Part shown: one piece after another, positions 8,039-17,556 of the stretch
How the letters are laid out: each line of letters begins with the position of its first letter
Numbering within the stretch: the first letter of the stretch is position 1
NCBI GenBank assembly: GCA_017427465.1
Contig: JAFRST010000058.1
Span: 1-44,211 of the forward strand
Source: Clostridiales bacterium
Lineage (GTDB): Bacteria; Bacillota; Clostridia; Saccharofermentanales; Saccharofermentanaceae
Length of the DNA: 44,211 bases
Direction: 5' to 3'
Program-made: the position numbers and the translations under genes
The notes under the pieces: model-generated
What the model was told of the DNA's origin: nothing
The model's input: the letters and a program-made list of their open reading frames with translations, nothing else
The model's database searches: none

Positions 8039-9898
8039 TTATGTTCGGGGAACAAATCCTTCTCCATAAGATAATCCATATCCTTTTTCGAATACGCAAT
8101 CCTCTAATCCGATTATCTGCCTGTTAGATCCATACCACGGAGACGGAAGTCTTCCGGTAAAATCAGCATATCCGCATAGGACATCCGATACACCCTTACC
8201 TTCAGAACCCGGCAGATAACACATAACTACACTATCCCAATTGTCATAATATGACTTTCCGAGGAAGAGCTGTCTTCCTGCTACTATGCATGTAACGACA
8301 GGTTTGCCATATTCCCTGGCCTTATAAATTGCATCCATATTACCGGTCAGACAGGTATTCCCATTCAGGCTGAGATCCGTAGTATCACCGAACCATTCAG
8401 CATAGGATTCTTCACCGATACAGAGAATGATCACATCAGCTTCATCGAAACGGTTAGGATCTGTTATTACTTCAATACCGTATTCTTCAGCATTATTCAT
8501 AAATGCTTTTTTTATTGTAGTAACACCATCGATACCACCTATAGGACTCTTATTCCATCCCAAAGTCCATCCGCCGACTTGAGCAACGCGATTATCAGCT
8601 GCGGGGCCCAGTATCACTACTTTGCTTCCCTCTTTAATCGGCAAAGTATTATTGTCATTCTTAAGAAGAACAAGGCTCTCTTCAACAAGCTGCTCAGCTA
8701 CTGCTCTGGAATCACTAGAACCCACTTCGCTGTTGACCGATATATTCTGGCAAAACGGATCATCGAAAAGACCAACATCTTTCTTAACTTTAATTATCCT
8801 TGTGACTGCATCATCGACTCGCTCTGCTGTAATCTTCCCGTTTTCGACGCTGTCAACGATGATCTGTCTGGCCTGAGCAAACTTTTCGCCTTCCATGAGC
8901 ATATCGATACCGCTGTTGATCGCAGTGATGACCTGCTCTTCATAAGTGTCCGGGGAAGTATACTGAATAGCCATACTATCGCTTACGACAAAACCCTCAA
9001 AGCCCATCTCGTTCTTCAGCTTCCAGATAAATTCAGCATTCTCATGCATTTTAACTCCGTTGAGAGAAGAATAACTTACCATTATGGTCTGAACACCGGC
9101 ATCTATCTGGGCCTGATAAACTGAAAGAAGCTCATTGATCTCTTCTTCAGACAGCGAAGCATCACCTCTGTCGATCAGGCTTAAGTAACTGTATTCTTCA
9201 TGATCTCCTGTGCCGAATACCACATTGCCGTCACCGAAAAAGTGTTTCGAGCACGCTACGACTCCGCCATCTACAAGGCCCCTCGTGTATGCTGTGGAAA
9301 GCCTTTTTATAGTTTCAATATCTGAACTGTAGCATTCATAAGTTCTGCCCCATCTTGGATCTACAGACTGGGCTACACAAGGATAAAGGTTCCACATCAT
9401 GTGACATTGCTTAGCCTCATTAGCTGTGATGAGCCCCACCTGATAAGCAAGTTCCTCATCATTAGCAGCACCTATACCAATATTATGAGGAAAGTAAACC
9501 GCACCGACGCAATATCCGACACCATGGACATCATCCTGAGCCAGCAGGAAAGGTATTCCGGGTTCAGATTCTATAGCGGCTTTCTGATAATCATCAACGA
9601 TCTGACTCCATTCTTCAGCGGTATGTACTCCTTCATCGCCATAGATGCTTCCATAACAATAATCCTGCATACCTTGAATGTCCGAATTATAAAGTATCGG
9701 CTGTACCATCTGGGCTGCTTTTTGTTCCAGAGTTAATTCTGCGACTATTTCTTCAGGAGACATAGTCGCATATTTCTGGTACTTAAATTCATATATATCT
9801 TCTGTAGTTTCAGAAGTCATCTCAATCTCTTCCGGTCTGCATGCGACTATAGGTAAGATCAAAACAACAACCAATAAAAGAACAAGCGCCTTTTTCAT
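8039..9898 (-). CDS. Glycoside hydrolase family 3 beta-glucosidase/exo-glucanase, lipoprotein
   Basis: 619 residues. A lipoprotein signal with lipobox PIVAC (Cys20) places it on the cell surface. The GH3 (alpha/beta)8 domain contains VDPRWGRTYE (179-188), KHFFGDG (218-224) and the nucleophile Asp307 in GFVVSDSMA. The second alpha/beta domain (about 400-600) contains GEESYAEWFGD, where Glu501 fits the acid/base of the barley exo-glucanase type. It should release glucose from the non-reducing ends of beta-glucans or cello-oligosaccharides. The usual SDW after the nucleophile is SDS here. No other polysaccharide-degradation genes are adjacent. RBS AAGGG. Confidence 0.92.
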   Translation of the reverse strand: MKKALVLLLVVVLILPIVACRPEEIEMTSETTEDIYEFKYQKYATMSPEEIVAELTLEQKAAQMVQPILYNSDIQGMQDYCYGSIYGDEGVHTAEEWSQIVDDYQKAAIESEPGIPFLLAQDDVHGVGYCVGAVYFPHNIGIGAANDEELAYQVGLITANEAKQCHMMWNLYPCVAQSVDPRWGRTYECYSSDIETIKRLSTAYTRGLVDGGVVACSKHFFGDGNVVFGTGDHEEYSYLSLIDRGDASLSEEEINELLSVYQAQIDAGVQTIMVSYSSLNGVKMHENAEFIWKLKNEMGFEGFVVSDSMAIQYTSPDTYEEQVITAINSGIDMLMEGEKFAQARQIIVDSVENGKITAERVDDAVTRIIKVKKDVGLFDDPFCQNISVNSEVGSSDSRAVAEQLVEESLVLLKNDNNTLPIKEGSKVVILGPAADNRVAQVGGWTLGWNKSPIGGIDGVTTIKKAFMNNAEEYGIEVITDPNRFDEADVIILCIGEESYAEWFGDTTDLSLNGNTCLTGNMDAIYKAREYGKPVVTCIVAGRQLFLGKSYYDNWDSVVMCYLPGSEGKGVSDVLCGYADFTGRLPSPWYGSNRQIIGLEDCVFEKGYGLSYGEGFVPRT

Positions 9899-10036
9899 AA
9901 CAATTACCCTTCAGGCATATTAGAATATTAAAGATTTATCGTCTAACGCCTCAATTATACCAAGCCTGCACTAAATAGATATCCTTAGAACTCCATGCCG
10001 CCTTGGAATACCTTTTTCATTCTTTCGACAAAGCAT

Positions 10037-10396
10037 TCATCCTCTTTGTTTTCCGGCCATGCCCCAGTTCTCATCAGCGGGTTCATTTATCACGATGAAC
10101 ACATCGGCAGCCGCTATGGATAAACGCTCTACGAGCTTTGCTGTTACGCGCTCAATAAGAGCCTTCTTCTTCTCTTTTGTCCTGCCAGGAAACATAGTGA
10201 TCTCAATGATCATGAAGTTATCGGTCTTTCCCGGAGCGGTCTCAAAGTCTTCCCTGTCGATCTCAACGATACGCTGGAACCTGTCCCAGTCTTCAATGCC
10301 GATGCTCTCGACAAGGCCTTCGTGTATGCAATCGAGCAAAGCACTCTTATATTCAGGGCACTTTCCTTTGATCATGTCTACTCTTACTAAAGGCAT
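10037..10396 (-). CDS. Tautomerase superfamily protein
   Basis: 119 residues. It starts MPLVRVDM, so removal of Met exposes the catalytic Pro of the 4-oxalocrotonate tautomerase/MIF superfamily. The length suggests a fused double beta-alpha-beta unit: LVRVDMIKGK...ALLDCIHEGLVESIGI, then FMIIEITMFPGRTKEKKKALIERVTAKL. The substrate is unknown. It lies 15 bp downstream of a GNAT acetyltransferase gene and is probably co-transcribed with it. Confidence 0.82.
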   Translation of the reverse strand: MPLVRVDMIKGKCPEYKSALLDCIHEGLVESIGIEDWDRFQRIVEIDREDFETAPGKTDNFMIIEITMFPGRTKEKKKALIERVTAKLVERLSIAAADVFIVINEPADENWGMAGKQRG

Positions 10397-10411
10397 TTCT
10401 TTTCCCCTGTA

Positions 10412-10960
10412 TCACAGATCCTTATACATCAATATCTCGTCGTGACATGTGCCGTCATCGGATCTTAATGCATTGTGGCGTCTGCCGGTCGCGATGAAGC
10501 CGCACTTCTCATAAAGTCTTTGCGCTTTCTCGTTCTCTGCAACAACTTCCAGGTCCATCTGCTTCCAGCCAATCTGCTTTGCAAGTTCTGACATGTATCC
10601 GATCATGGCACTGCCGATGCCGAGGCCCCAGTACTCTTTATAGAGCGCAATAGCCATCGAACAACGGTGTTGTATCTTTCTCTTATCGCCTATTCCGCTT
10701 ACGCTGCCATTGCCTGCGACCTTACCTTCAACTATTGCAGCCATCATAATCACATAAGGATTATCCAGAAGGCTCTGAAGGATCTCTTTTTCTTCTTCGA
10801 GCGTGTACTTCACTTCATCAGGATTGCGCAGGAGAAAATCCGTCTCGCCTGAAGTGACTTTTAAGTACTCGAGCATCTGCTCAGCGTACTCAGGCGAATT
10901 AGGCGTTAACACGCATGTCCTGCCGTCTTTCAGAGTTATCTTTCTGTCTTCGAATCTCAT
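10412..10960 (-). CDS. GNAT-family N-acetyltransferase
   Basis: 182 residues, complete. The acetyl-CoA-binding region is RCSMAIALYKEYWGLGIGSAMIGYM (about 117-141) with the Q/RxxGxG/A-type loop, followed by LEVVAENEKAQRLYEKCGF, the usual C-terminal GNAT block. It acetylates an unknown amine. It sits upstream of the tautomerase gene in the same direction. Confidence 0.85.
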   Translation of the reverse strand: MRFEDRKITLKDGRTCVLTPNSPEYAEQMLEYLKVTSGETDFLLRNPDEVKYTLEEEKEILQSLLDNPYVIMMAAIVEGKVAGNGSVSGIGDKRKIQHRCSMAIALYKEYWGLGIGSAMIGYMSELAKQIGWKQMDLEVVAENEKAQRLYEKCGFIATGRRHNALRSDDGTCHDEILMYKDL

Positions 10961-11010
10961 TAATCCGCTACCCCGTTTTAATACCTACAGACGTGTTTCA
11001 GTCTGACATG

Positions 11011-11460
11011 TCAGAAATTATACTGCATGAAATTCCCGTTTTTCTTGAACCCGAAATCAGTATACAAGAGCACGCCCATATCAGACGCGGTGATCTGCAC
11101 GCATCCGCACCCGTAATTCCTTGCTTCTTCTACAACTCTCGAAAGCAACTCTTTTGCAATACCCATCCTGCGGTAATCAGGATCTGTGAAAATACTCGAA
11201 AGAAGTCCTATCCTGCCGCTCGGGCAGCCAAAATACGGCGGCTTCTCCACAAAAGACATTCCGCTCGTTCCGACGATCTTATCGCCGTCCATCGCAAGCC
11301 ACGAGACAAACGTACCATCAGCCATATGGCGGTCATAGTAATCCAGCAAAGCAGGAACAAGATCTATATCTTCAGTCGCGCCCTCTTCTCTAAGCTGCCT
11401 GATGCGCATCTGAATAAAAGTGTCTAATTGAGCCTTAGTAAGTTTCTGATAAGTGATCAT
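11011..11460 (-). CDS. GNAT-family N-acetyltransferase
   Basis: 149 residues. The core is GRIGLLSSIFTDPDYRRMGIAKELLSRVVEEARNYGCGCVQITASDMGVLLYTDFGFKKN in pieces. The RRMGIA loop binds acetyl-CoA and YTDFGF is the C-terminal GNAT signature. The substrate is unknown. It is not obviously similar to its neighbour at 10412, so it is not a recent duplicate. Confidence 0.85.
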   Translation of the reverse strand: MITYQKLTKAQLDTFIQMRIRQLREEGATEDIDLVPALLDYYDRHMADGTFVSWLAMDGDKIVGTSGMSFVEKPPYFGCPSGRIGLLSSIFTDPDYRRMGIAKELLSRVVEEARNYGCGCVQITASDMGVLLYTDFGFKKNGNFMQYNF

Positions 11461-11618
11461 GATGATCTCTCCAAGATGTTTTTAACCATAATACATCAAA
11501 AAATTGTAATACGGCATCATAATTTGATTCTGCAAAATCGTTGAGATATATGTATGCGGTTTTGTGATTTTTATGCTTTATAAAATGCATATGTAAAAGC
11601 GAACACGTTCGCTTATCT

Positions 11619-11780
11619 AATTTGAGGCTAAATGTGAGGGGGAAGCCTCAAATTCCGCCTCGAATATGAATACACGCATAAGATTTGAGGCTAAATGTGA
11701 GGGGGAAGCCTCAAATTCCACCTTGAATATGAATACACGCATAAGATTTGAGGCTAAATGTGAGGGGGAAGCCTCAAATT
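11619..11780. repeat. Array B: three 63-bp hairpin units
   Basis: Units start at 11621, 11684 and 11747. Each has a 9-11 bp stem TTTGAGGCT / AGCCTCAAA enclosing AAATGTGAGGGGGA. The first two units differ at only two positions, and the third is cut after the hairpin. The array occupies the 361-bp gap 11461-11821, downstream of metF and upstream of the GNAT gene. Nothing else was seen in that gap apart from A/T-rich DNA. Confidence 0.85.
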
Positions 11781-11821
11781 CGTCCTCAAATCCAGTTAGA
11801 CCAAATGCCGTTTATGAGATC

Positions 11822-12679
11822 TCAGATTATATTCTTTATTCCCTCACATATCCTTCTCGCTACCAAAGGATTATTCATCGTATAAAGATGTATGCCTTTG
11901 ATGTCGCTTACGAGAAGGTCGATTATCTGGCTCAGGCAGTAAGACATGCCTGCGTCAAAAAGCGCTTCCTTGTTATCTTCATAGCGCGAGATGATTCTCT
12001 GGAATCTCTTCGGGAAAGACGCGTTGCATAAAGACACCATGCGCTTGATCTGCGCTGCGTTTATTACCGGCATTACTCCCGGAATGACAGGAACATCTAT
12101 GCCTGCGATCTCGCATTCTTCGTGGAATCTGTAGAAGATATCGTTATCGAAGAAAAGCTGCGACAACAAAACTTCTGCACCCGCATCTACCTTTTTCTTA
12201 AGGCTCTTTATCTCAGAAACATTGCTCGGCGACTCGGGATGGCACTCGGGATAACATGCTCCCAGGAAGCAGAAATCGTAATCATCTTTAAGGTAAGAAA
12301 TGAGATCGGACGAGTGACGGAAATCATCTTTCGCACCGGCGTTCGGGTTCGGGTCACCGCGCAGCGCGAGGATGTTTTCTATGCCTTCAGACCTCAACAC
12401 CTTGGCAAACTCGTCGATCTCATTCTTGTCGTAGTGAAGACATGTGAGGTGTACCACAGGCTCGATGTTATATTCATACTTGATTTTCTTGGCAAGCTCG
12501 TTCGTCCTGTTGCAGTTGGACGATCCGCCGGCACCGAAGGTCACGCTGATGAAGTCGGGCTCAAGCTCAGCCAGGACTTCCAAAGTCTCGTCGATGTTCT
12601 GAAGCTCAGTGTCTTTCTTAGGAGGAAAGATCTCGAACGAGAGACTTCTTTTCATGTTGTAAACCTGTGATACCTTCAT
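11822..12679 (-). CDS. metF: 5,10-methylenetetrahydrofolate reductase
   Basis: 285 residues, the usual length of bacterial MetF. It reduces methylene-THF to 5-methyl-THF, the methyl donor for MetE. Recognisable blocks are SFEIFPPKKD with the catalytic Glu, DFISVTFGAGGSSNCNRT, HLTCLHYDKNEI, ILALRGDPN and LLSQLFFDND. It starts 3 bp after metE, with GAGG lying in the last metE codons, so the two form one operon. An internal Met at residue 9 could also be the start. Confidence 0.95.
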   Translation of the reverse strand: MKVSQVYNMKRSLSFEIFPPKKDTELQNIDETLEVLAELEPDFISVTFGAGGSSNCNRTNELAKKIKYEYNIEPVVHLTCLHYDKNEIDEFAKVLRSEGIENILALRGDPNPNAGAKDDFRHSSDLISYLKDDYDFCFLGACYPECHPESPSNVSEIKSLKKKVDAGAEVLLSQLFFDNDIFYRFHEECEIAGIDVPVIPGVMPVINAAQIKRMVSLCNASFPKRFQRIISRYEDNKEALFDAGMSYCLSQIIDLLVSDIKGIHLYTMNNPLVARRICEGIKNII

Positions 12680-12682
12680 GGA

Positions 12683-14938
12683 TTATCCTCTTATCTGTTT
12701 TGCAGCCGCAACGAGATTTGTAAGGCTCTTGACGGTCTCTTCCACGCCTCTTGTCTTAAGACCGCAGTCGGGGTTGACCCAGAGCTTACTGTCTTCGATC
12801 TTTGCTCTCATCTTTGTGAGCGCATTTACGATCTCCTCGACTGAAGGAACGCGGGGACTGTGGATGTCATAGACACCGGGGCCGACTTCAGTCTTGAAGT
12901 TATTCTCTTTGAGCGAATCAAGGATCTGGAGATCAGATCTCGATGCCTCGAAAGTGATAACATCAGCGTCCATCGCATCGATCGCGGGAATGATATCCGT
13001 GAATTCGCTGTAGCACATATGAGTGTGGATCTGTGTTTCAGGCTTAACCTTGCTGTGAACGAGTCTGAACGCAGGGATCGTGAAGTCTAAGTATTCGCTG
13101 TACCAGTCGCTCTTTCTGAGCGGGAGCTTCTCACGGAGAGCTGCCTCATCGATCTGGATGATGTTGATGCCATTAGCCTCAAGATCCAAGACCTCATCTC
13201 TAATTGCAAGAGCGATCTGCAGGATGCTCTCCTTGATGGAGATATCCTCTCTCGGGAATGACCAGTTAAGGATCGTTACAGGGCCTGTGAGCATGCCTTT
13301 TACGGGCTTGTTTGTGCAGGACTTGGCAAACTTAGACCACTCGACCGTGATGGGTTCTTTTCTTGATACGTCGCCCCATACGATCGGCGGCTTAACGTTT
13401 CTTGTACCGTAGGACTGAACCCATGCCTTCTCTGTGAAAACATAACCGTTCAGGTGCTCGCCAAAGTACTCGACCATGTCGTTTCTCTCATACTCGCCGT
13501 GAACGAGAACATCCAGACCGATCTCTTCCTGAAGCTTGATGCACTCCGCGATCTTCTGCTTGTTGAACTCGACATATTCTTCCTTGGACTTTAAGCCCTT
13601 CTTGAATTCCTGTCTGTTCTTTCTGACATCTGATGTCTGCGGGAAAGAACCGATCGTTGTCGTCGGGAAGAGCGGGAGATCTAAGATCTCTTTCTGAATC
13701 TTTTCGCGCTCTTCGCGGGCAGGAAGCCTTACATAGTCTGCGTCTGTGATCGCAGCAACCTTCGCCTGAACCTCCTTATCCTCACTATCTTTGCGGCCCT
13801 CAAAAAGCTTTTGGTTATTCTTATAGATATCACTATTCTCATAGTCACTTCCTGCGATCGCAGAGAGCTCAGAAAGCTCAGCCAGCTTCTCTTCTGCGAA
13901 TGCGAAATGCTTCTTGTAATCGCTTGATAGCTTGGTCTCGCTGTCAAGCGTATAAGGCACATGGAGTAATGAACATGATGTTCCCAAAACAACATTCTCA
14001 ACACCGGTCTCATTCAATACAGAGAGTGTTTTCTTGTAATCATTTCTCCAGATGTTCTTGCCGTTAACAAGTCCTGCAACGAGGATCTTGTCAGAAGGGA
14101 AACCATATTTCTTAACAAGCTCTAATGTCTTTCTTCCCTCGACAAAATCAAGTCCGATGAGATCGAAGTCAAGCTTAATGATCTCTGAATAGATATCCCT
14201 GATATCACCGAAATATGTCTGAAGCAAGATCTTTGCTCCGCCCTTATTTGCAAGGATAAGTGAATATATCTCCTTAAAAAGATCAATGTCGTCGCTATTC
14301 AGATCTCTTACAAGATAAGGCTCGTCAAATTCGATCGTCTTCGCGCCGACTGATGCAAGAAGTGATACGAGCTTGATGTATTCGGCTGTAAGGACTGCAT
14401 AAACGTCGGATATCTTTTTCGAGCCTGTAAATTTAGCAAGCTTTAAGAACGTGAAAGGTCCTACCAGCGTAACCTTCGTATCAACGCCGAACTCTTTTGC
14501 TTCGATAAACTCTTCGACAGGCTTCTTGCCTACCAGGCTGATTACGGCATCATCATCGATCTCGGGTACGAGATAGTGGTAATTCGTGTTGAACCACTTC
14601 TTCATGGCAAGAGCCTTAACGTTGCCCTTATCGCCCTGGTATCCTCTTGCAAGAGCGAAATAAGTCTCAAGCTCGGAAAGCCCCAGATCCTTATATCTTT
14701 GCGGGATCACGTTGAACAGGAATGCTGTATCAAGAACATTGTCGTAGAAAGAGAAATCATTAGAAGAAATGTATGTAATTCCTGCCTCTTTCTGCTTAAG
14801 AAGATCGTCTCTTCTGATAGTCTTTGCAACGTTCTGAAGAGCATCCTCATCTATCTCGCCTGCAAAAAACTTCTCTGACGCGAACTTGAGTTCCCTGTCC
14901 TTACCTATTCTCGGATAACCGATTACTGATGTATTCAT
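12683..14938 (-). CDS. metE: Cobalamin-independent methionine synthase
   Basis: 751 residues, full length. It transfers methyl from 5-methyl-THF-polyglutamate to homocysteine. Both halves of the duplicated barrel are present. The zinc ligands are visible as His640 and Cys642 (HTHMCYSEF) and Cys725 ([10 protein letters not shown]), with the conserved [12 protein letters not shown] in the linker. It is the first gene of metE-metF and is divergent from a LysR regulator. No SAM riboswitch or T-box was seen in the short leader, so control by the LysR protein is likely. Confidence 0.97.
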   Translation of the reverse strand: MNTSVIGYPRIGKDRELKFASEKFFAGEIDEDALQNVAKTIRRDDLLKQKEAGITYISSNDFSFYDNVLDTAFLFNVIPQRYKDLGLSELETYFALARGYQGDKGNVKALAMKKWFNTNYHYLVPEIDDDAVISLVGKKPVEEFIEAKEFGVDTKVTLVGPFTFLKLAKFTGSKKISDVYAVLTAEYIKLVSLLASVGAKTIEFDEPYLVRDLNSDDIDLFKEIYSLILANKGGAKILLQTYFGDIRDIYSEIIKLDFDLIGLDFVEGRKTLELVKKYGFPSDKILVAGLVNGKNIWRNDYKKTLSVLNETGVENVVLGTSCSLLHVPYTLDSETKLSSDYKKHFAFAEEKLAELSELSAIAGSDYENSDIYKNNQKLFEGRKDSEDKEVQAKVAAITDADYVRLPAREEREKIQKEILDLPLFPTTTIGSFPQTSDVRKNRQEFKKGLKSKEEYVEFNKQKIAECIKLQEEIGLDVLVHGEYERNDMVEYFGEHLNGYVFTEKAWVQSYGTRNVKPPIVWGDVSRKEPITVEWSKFAKSCTNKPVKGMLTGPVTILNWSFPREDISIKESILQIALAIRDEVLDLEANGINIIQIDEAALREKLPLRKSDWYSEYLDFTIPAFRLVHSKVKPETQIHTHMCYSEFTDIIPAIDAMDADVITFEASRSDLQILDSLKENNFKTEVGPGVYDIHSPRVPSVEEIVNALTKMRAKIEDSKLWVNPDCGLKTRGVEETVKSLTNLVAAAKQIRG

Positions 14939-14977
14939 TTTCTATTCCTCCGTAGATTCGATATTTTGTTGTCTCGG

Positions 14978-15006
14978 AGTATATCCCCACCAAGTCAATA
15001 GGTAAA
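14978..15006 (-). promoter_or_regulatory. metE-metF promoter
   Basis: Minus strand TTTACC (15006-15001), 17 bp, TATACT (14983-14978). The start is predicted near 14971, giving a leader of about 33 nt with a GGAGG site. The weak -35 fits an activated promoter. Confidence 0.5.
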
Positions 15007-15027
15007 ATACAAATAACCTTCGGCTGT

Positions 15028-15046
15028 CCATAGATAAAATCTATGG
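15028..15046. promoter_or_regulatory. Perfect palindrome, candidate LysR-type operator
   Basis: CCATAGAT-AAA-ATCTATGG, 8-3-8 with no mismatch and with T-N11-A character. Its centre (15037) is about -66 from the predicted metE start. It also covers the -35 position of the lysR promoter, whose TATAAT is at 15054-15059. Confidence 0.7.
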
Positions 15047-15053
15047 TAAGCGT

Positions 15054-15059
15054 TATAAT
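15054..15059 (+). promoter_or_regulatory. -10 element of the LysR regulator gene
   Basis: Perfect TATAAT. The matching -35 (TAGATA, 15031-15036, 17 bp spacer) lies inside the palindrome, which suggests autorepression. Confidence 0.55.
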
Positions 15060-15093
15060 GCAAATGCAATCTATTTAAAGGAAGTGCCCGTCA

Positions 15094-16020
15094 ATGACCT
15101 ATAAACAGCTTCAATACGTTGTTACAGTTGCAGAAGAAGGCAATATCACGAGCGCTGCAAAGAAACTCTTTATCGCCCAGCCGAGCCTTACAGCAGCCAT
15201 AAGAGAACTCGAGAACGAATATGGGATTACGATCTTCATGAGATCGAATAAAGGCATCAAGCTCACCTCCGAAGGTGAGGAGTTCTTAGGCTATGCAAGG
15301 CAGGTCCTTGACCAGACTACGCTCATCGAAGAACGCTACAAAGGCAAAAAGGCAGGCAAGCTCAAGTTTTTTGTTTCTGCGCAGCACTATTCGTTTGCAG
15401 TCGAAGCATTTGTGGAACTGCTCAAAAGAAGCGGCGCGGATAAATACGAATTCCATATGCGTGAGACACAGACTTTCAATATCATTGACGATGTATCACA
15501 CCTAAGAAGCGAGATCGGCATTCTTTATCTCAATAAGTTCAATGAAGAAGTTATCACTAAGACTCTCCGTGATAACAACCTCTCGTTCACTCCTCTCTTC
15601 AAGGCAGAGCCTCATGTCTTCCTCGGCAAGAATTCGCCCCTGGCCCGGAAAAAATATCTCACCTTAGATGACCTCAAGCCCTACCCGAGACTTTCTTACG
15701 AACAGGGCAGCCACAATTCCTTCTACTTTTCAGAAGAGATCTTAAGTACCGTCGACTGCGATAAGGAACTGGTCGTACTTGACCGCGCGACGCTCTTTAA
15801 TATGCTGATCGGTCTTAACGGATACACCATCTGCAGCGGTGTGATAAGCGAGGAACTTAACGGGCCCAACATCATCGCCAAGAAGCTTAAGGTAGAAGAT
15901 TATATGGAGATAGGATACATCCTTCCGAATTCGATCCATCCATCACATCTGACTTCTGAATATATTGAGATACTTAAAAGCCTGACCGGTAAAAAAACGC
16001 GTTCGTCAAAGGCGAAGTGA
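15094..16020 (+). CDS. LysR-type regulator, probable activator of metE-metF
   Basis: 308 residues. The N-terminal winged helix-turn-helix is at about 1-60 (YKQLQYVVTVAEEGNITSAA, KKLFIAQPSLTAAIRELENE). A linker helix and a periplasmic-binding-like effector domain (about 90-300) follow. Being divergent from metE with a shared palindrome suggests it senses methionine status (homocysteine, or the O-acetyl/O-succinylhomoserine pathway), like MetR/MtaR-type proteins; the ligand is inferred. RBS AAAGGAAG. It converges with the PEBP-like gene with one base between stop codons. Confidence 0.9.
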   Translation: MTYKQLQYVVTVAEEGNITSAAKKLFIAQPSLTAAIRELENEYGITIFMRSNKGIKLTSEGEEFLGYARQVLDQTTLIEERYKGKKAGKLKFFVSAQHYSFAVEAFVELLKRSGADKYEFHMRETQTFNIIDDVSHLRSEIGILYLNKFNEEVITKTLRDNNLSFTPLFKAEPHVFLGKNSPLARKKYLTLDDLKPYPRLSYEQGSHNSFYFSEEILSTVDCDKELVVLDRATLFNMLIGLNGYTICSGVISEELNGPNIIAKKLKVEDYMEIGYILPNSIHPSHLTSEYIEILKSLTGKKTRSSKAK

Positions 16021-16021
16021 A

Positions 16022-16660
16022 TTATTTGTTATAGGGTCCTGTCGGCTCTTCATCCCTGAATCTCGCATCAGTGAATGTGCCTGATACCACGCCGTAAGAA
16101 ATAATGTTTCCGGTGTTGCCGTCGCAGTCCGTGTTAAGGCTCTCCATGAATTCCGCGAGTCTTCCGTTATTGCAGTTAACTGCTCCGTCGATCTTCGTTG
16201 CAGGTGCCTTGAGAGCGATTACATAGATATCGTACATATGGGTATATCCGTGGCCGACATGAGGACCGTTGTATTCCAGATCCTTGGGCGCCCATCCGCG
16301 GGGAAGATTCGTCTCCTTTATGCCTGCGGACTTCCAGTGGAGAAAACCCTTCGAGTTCCTGTCGACCATGTAGATGACATATTCTTCCGCGCCTTCCACA
16401 GGCTCCCATGAGAGCTCAGGCGAACTGTTATCACCTAACTTGGTATTAGAGATATCATCTACCCAGACACCGTCTATAACATCGGGAGAAGTTACTTCGA
16501 AGGTGGCATATCCGTCAAGATATGTCTGGCTCACGCTTTGAACGATCGCATCAGTAGACTTGGCATAAGATGCGGATGTTTCTTCTGTTTGCGCGGAGCA
16601 TCCTGCTAACCCCAGGGTCAGCGATGCTATGAGCAAAGATGTAATGAGCTTATTCTTCAT
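16022..16660 (-). CDS. YbhB/PEBP-like lipoprotein
   Basis: 212 residues. Signal peptide with lipobox LAGC (Cys21), then a phosphatidylethanolamine-binding-protein (Raf kinase inhibitor-like) fold. NSSPELSWEPVEGAEEYVIYMVDRN corresponds to the family's strand before the D-P-D loop, and GPHVGHGYTHMYDIYVIAL to its GxxPPxGxHRY strand. The ligand-site residues are not canonical (DRNS for DPDA). Bacterial members have no firm function. It is expected on the outer membrane face. It converges with the lysR gene. Confidence 0.85.
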   Translation of the reverse strand: MKNKLITSLLIASLTLGLAGCSAQTEETSASYAKSTDAIVQSVSQTYLDGYATFEVTSPDVIDGVWVDDISNTKLGDNSSPELSWEPVEGAEEYVIYMVDRNSKGFLHWKSAGIKETNLPRGWAPKDLEYNGPHVGHGYTHMYDIYVIALKAPATKIDGAVNCNNGRLAEFMESLNTDCDGNTGNIISYGVVSGTFTDARFRDEEPTGPYNK

Positions 16661-16718
16661 AAAAATCTCCGACTGTGTTTTCCAAGCACAGATTATATCA
16701 GAAGTTGCGATATTTAAT

Positions 16719-16759
16719 AGATAGAGGCTGCCTCATTAATCTGAGACAGCCCCCTATCT
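16719..16759 (-). terminator. Hairpin terminator of the gene at 16799
   Basis: AGATAG-a-GGCTGcCTCA / TGAGaCAGCC-cc-CTATCT forms a long two-part stem. The outer CTATCT ends in an A/T-rich stretch. It is probably the terminator for the upstream minus-strand gene. Confidence 0.65.
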
Positions 16760-16798
16760 TTATGGCTAAATACTCTTTGGGGAGGAAATTATACTATC

Positions 16799-17380
16799 TT
16801 ATGACCATCTGTCGTTTTCCCAGTTGTTCTTTTCCCAGCTGTGGAATCTGTCGAGGATCGTCATCATGACCATCTCTCTTGTAGGTGCCGGGAAAGCATT
16901 GAGTTCGTTATTTAACTGGTCCCTGAATGCATCTATATCGTCCTGAAGCGAAGCGATATACAATTCTTCTTTATTCTTTGAAGTGCCCATTCCGAAGGCA
17001 CTTACAGTCTTCTTTAAGATCTTTGTCTCTCCGTAATCCACTTTGTTGAATTTTGATCCGGTGAGCTGTCCCTTTGCTTCGGCGATCTCATCTTCGGGTG
17101 ACATAGTTTCCTTGCCGATCTCAGACGGGTCCTTTAGTTCGAATCCCCAATCCGCAAGCGCTGAAGCAGCGACTACATTTATCACTCCGTAATTCGAATT
17201 CTCTGAAGCATCGAGCTTCTTGACCTTGATGTTCTTGGCTTTGATTCCGTTCAGGAGCAGTTCGACCATATCGGCCTTGATGCGTACACCCAGCAAAAAC
17301 AACTTCTCTTCATCTATCTTCTGTTTATTATCATCGCAAGTTATCTGTTCATCTTTATATCTGGCTAGATCGAAAATCAT
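16799..17380 (-). CDS. Hypothetical protein, unknown family
   Basis: 193 residues, soluble, no signal peptide or membrane segment. It is charged throughout (a Lys/Glu/Asp-rich first third) with a helical C-terminal part (ELYIASLQDDIDAFRDQLNNELNAF). Clear ribosome site (AAAGGAGGG) and its own terminator indicate a real single-gene unit. A cytoplasmic role is likely. I do not recognise it. Confidence 0.65.
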   Translation of the reverse strand: MIFDLARYKDEQITCDDNKQKIDEEKLFLLGVRIKADMVELLLNGIKAKNIKVKKLDASENSNYGVINVVAASALADWGFELKDPSEIGKETMSPEDEIAEAKGQLTGSKFNKVDYGETKILKKTVSAFGMGTSKNKEELYIASLQDDIDAFRDQLNNELNAFPAPTREMVMMTILDRFHSWEKNNWENDRWS

Positions 17381-17504
17381 GTTTCCCTCCTTTTCCGCTT
17401 TTTCTAAACAAATGTCACGACCTTATGACCTTATACTACGCCCCGCAAGTTTCCTTGGTGTTTTCGCGGTGTGAACAAATCGAAAATCAAATTTGAATTA
17501 AAAG

Positions 17505-17535
17505 AAAAAACGGGGATACAAATCCCCGTTTCTTT
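17505..17535 (-). terminator. Terminator of the zinc-ribbon membrane protein gene
   Basis: AAACGGGGAT / ATCCCCGTTT with a 4-nt loop. On the minus strand the stem is followed by TTTTTTCTTTT. Confidence 0.9.
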
Positions 17536-17556
17536 AATCAAAAATCTAAAGCCGCC

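Noticed and set aside
11619..11780. Array B as a CRISPR
   Set aside because: Only three units, the spacers are as similar as the repeats, and no cas genes are in the window.
11666..12031. 121-codon frame starting in array B and running into metF antisense
   Set aside because: It begins with repeats of the 63-bp unit and then follows the antisense of metF; no start signals.
14939..15093. SAM riboswitch or T-box upstream of metE
   Set aside because: The predicted leader is about 33 nt and has no such structure. A LysR site is the visible control.
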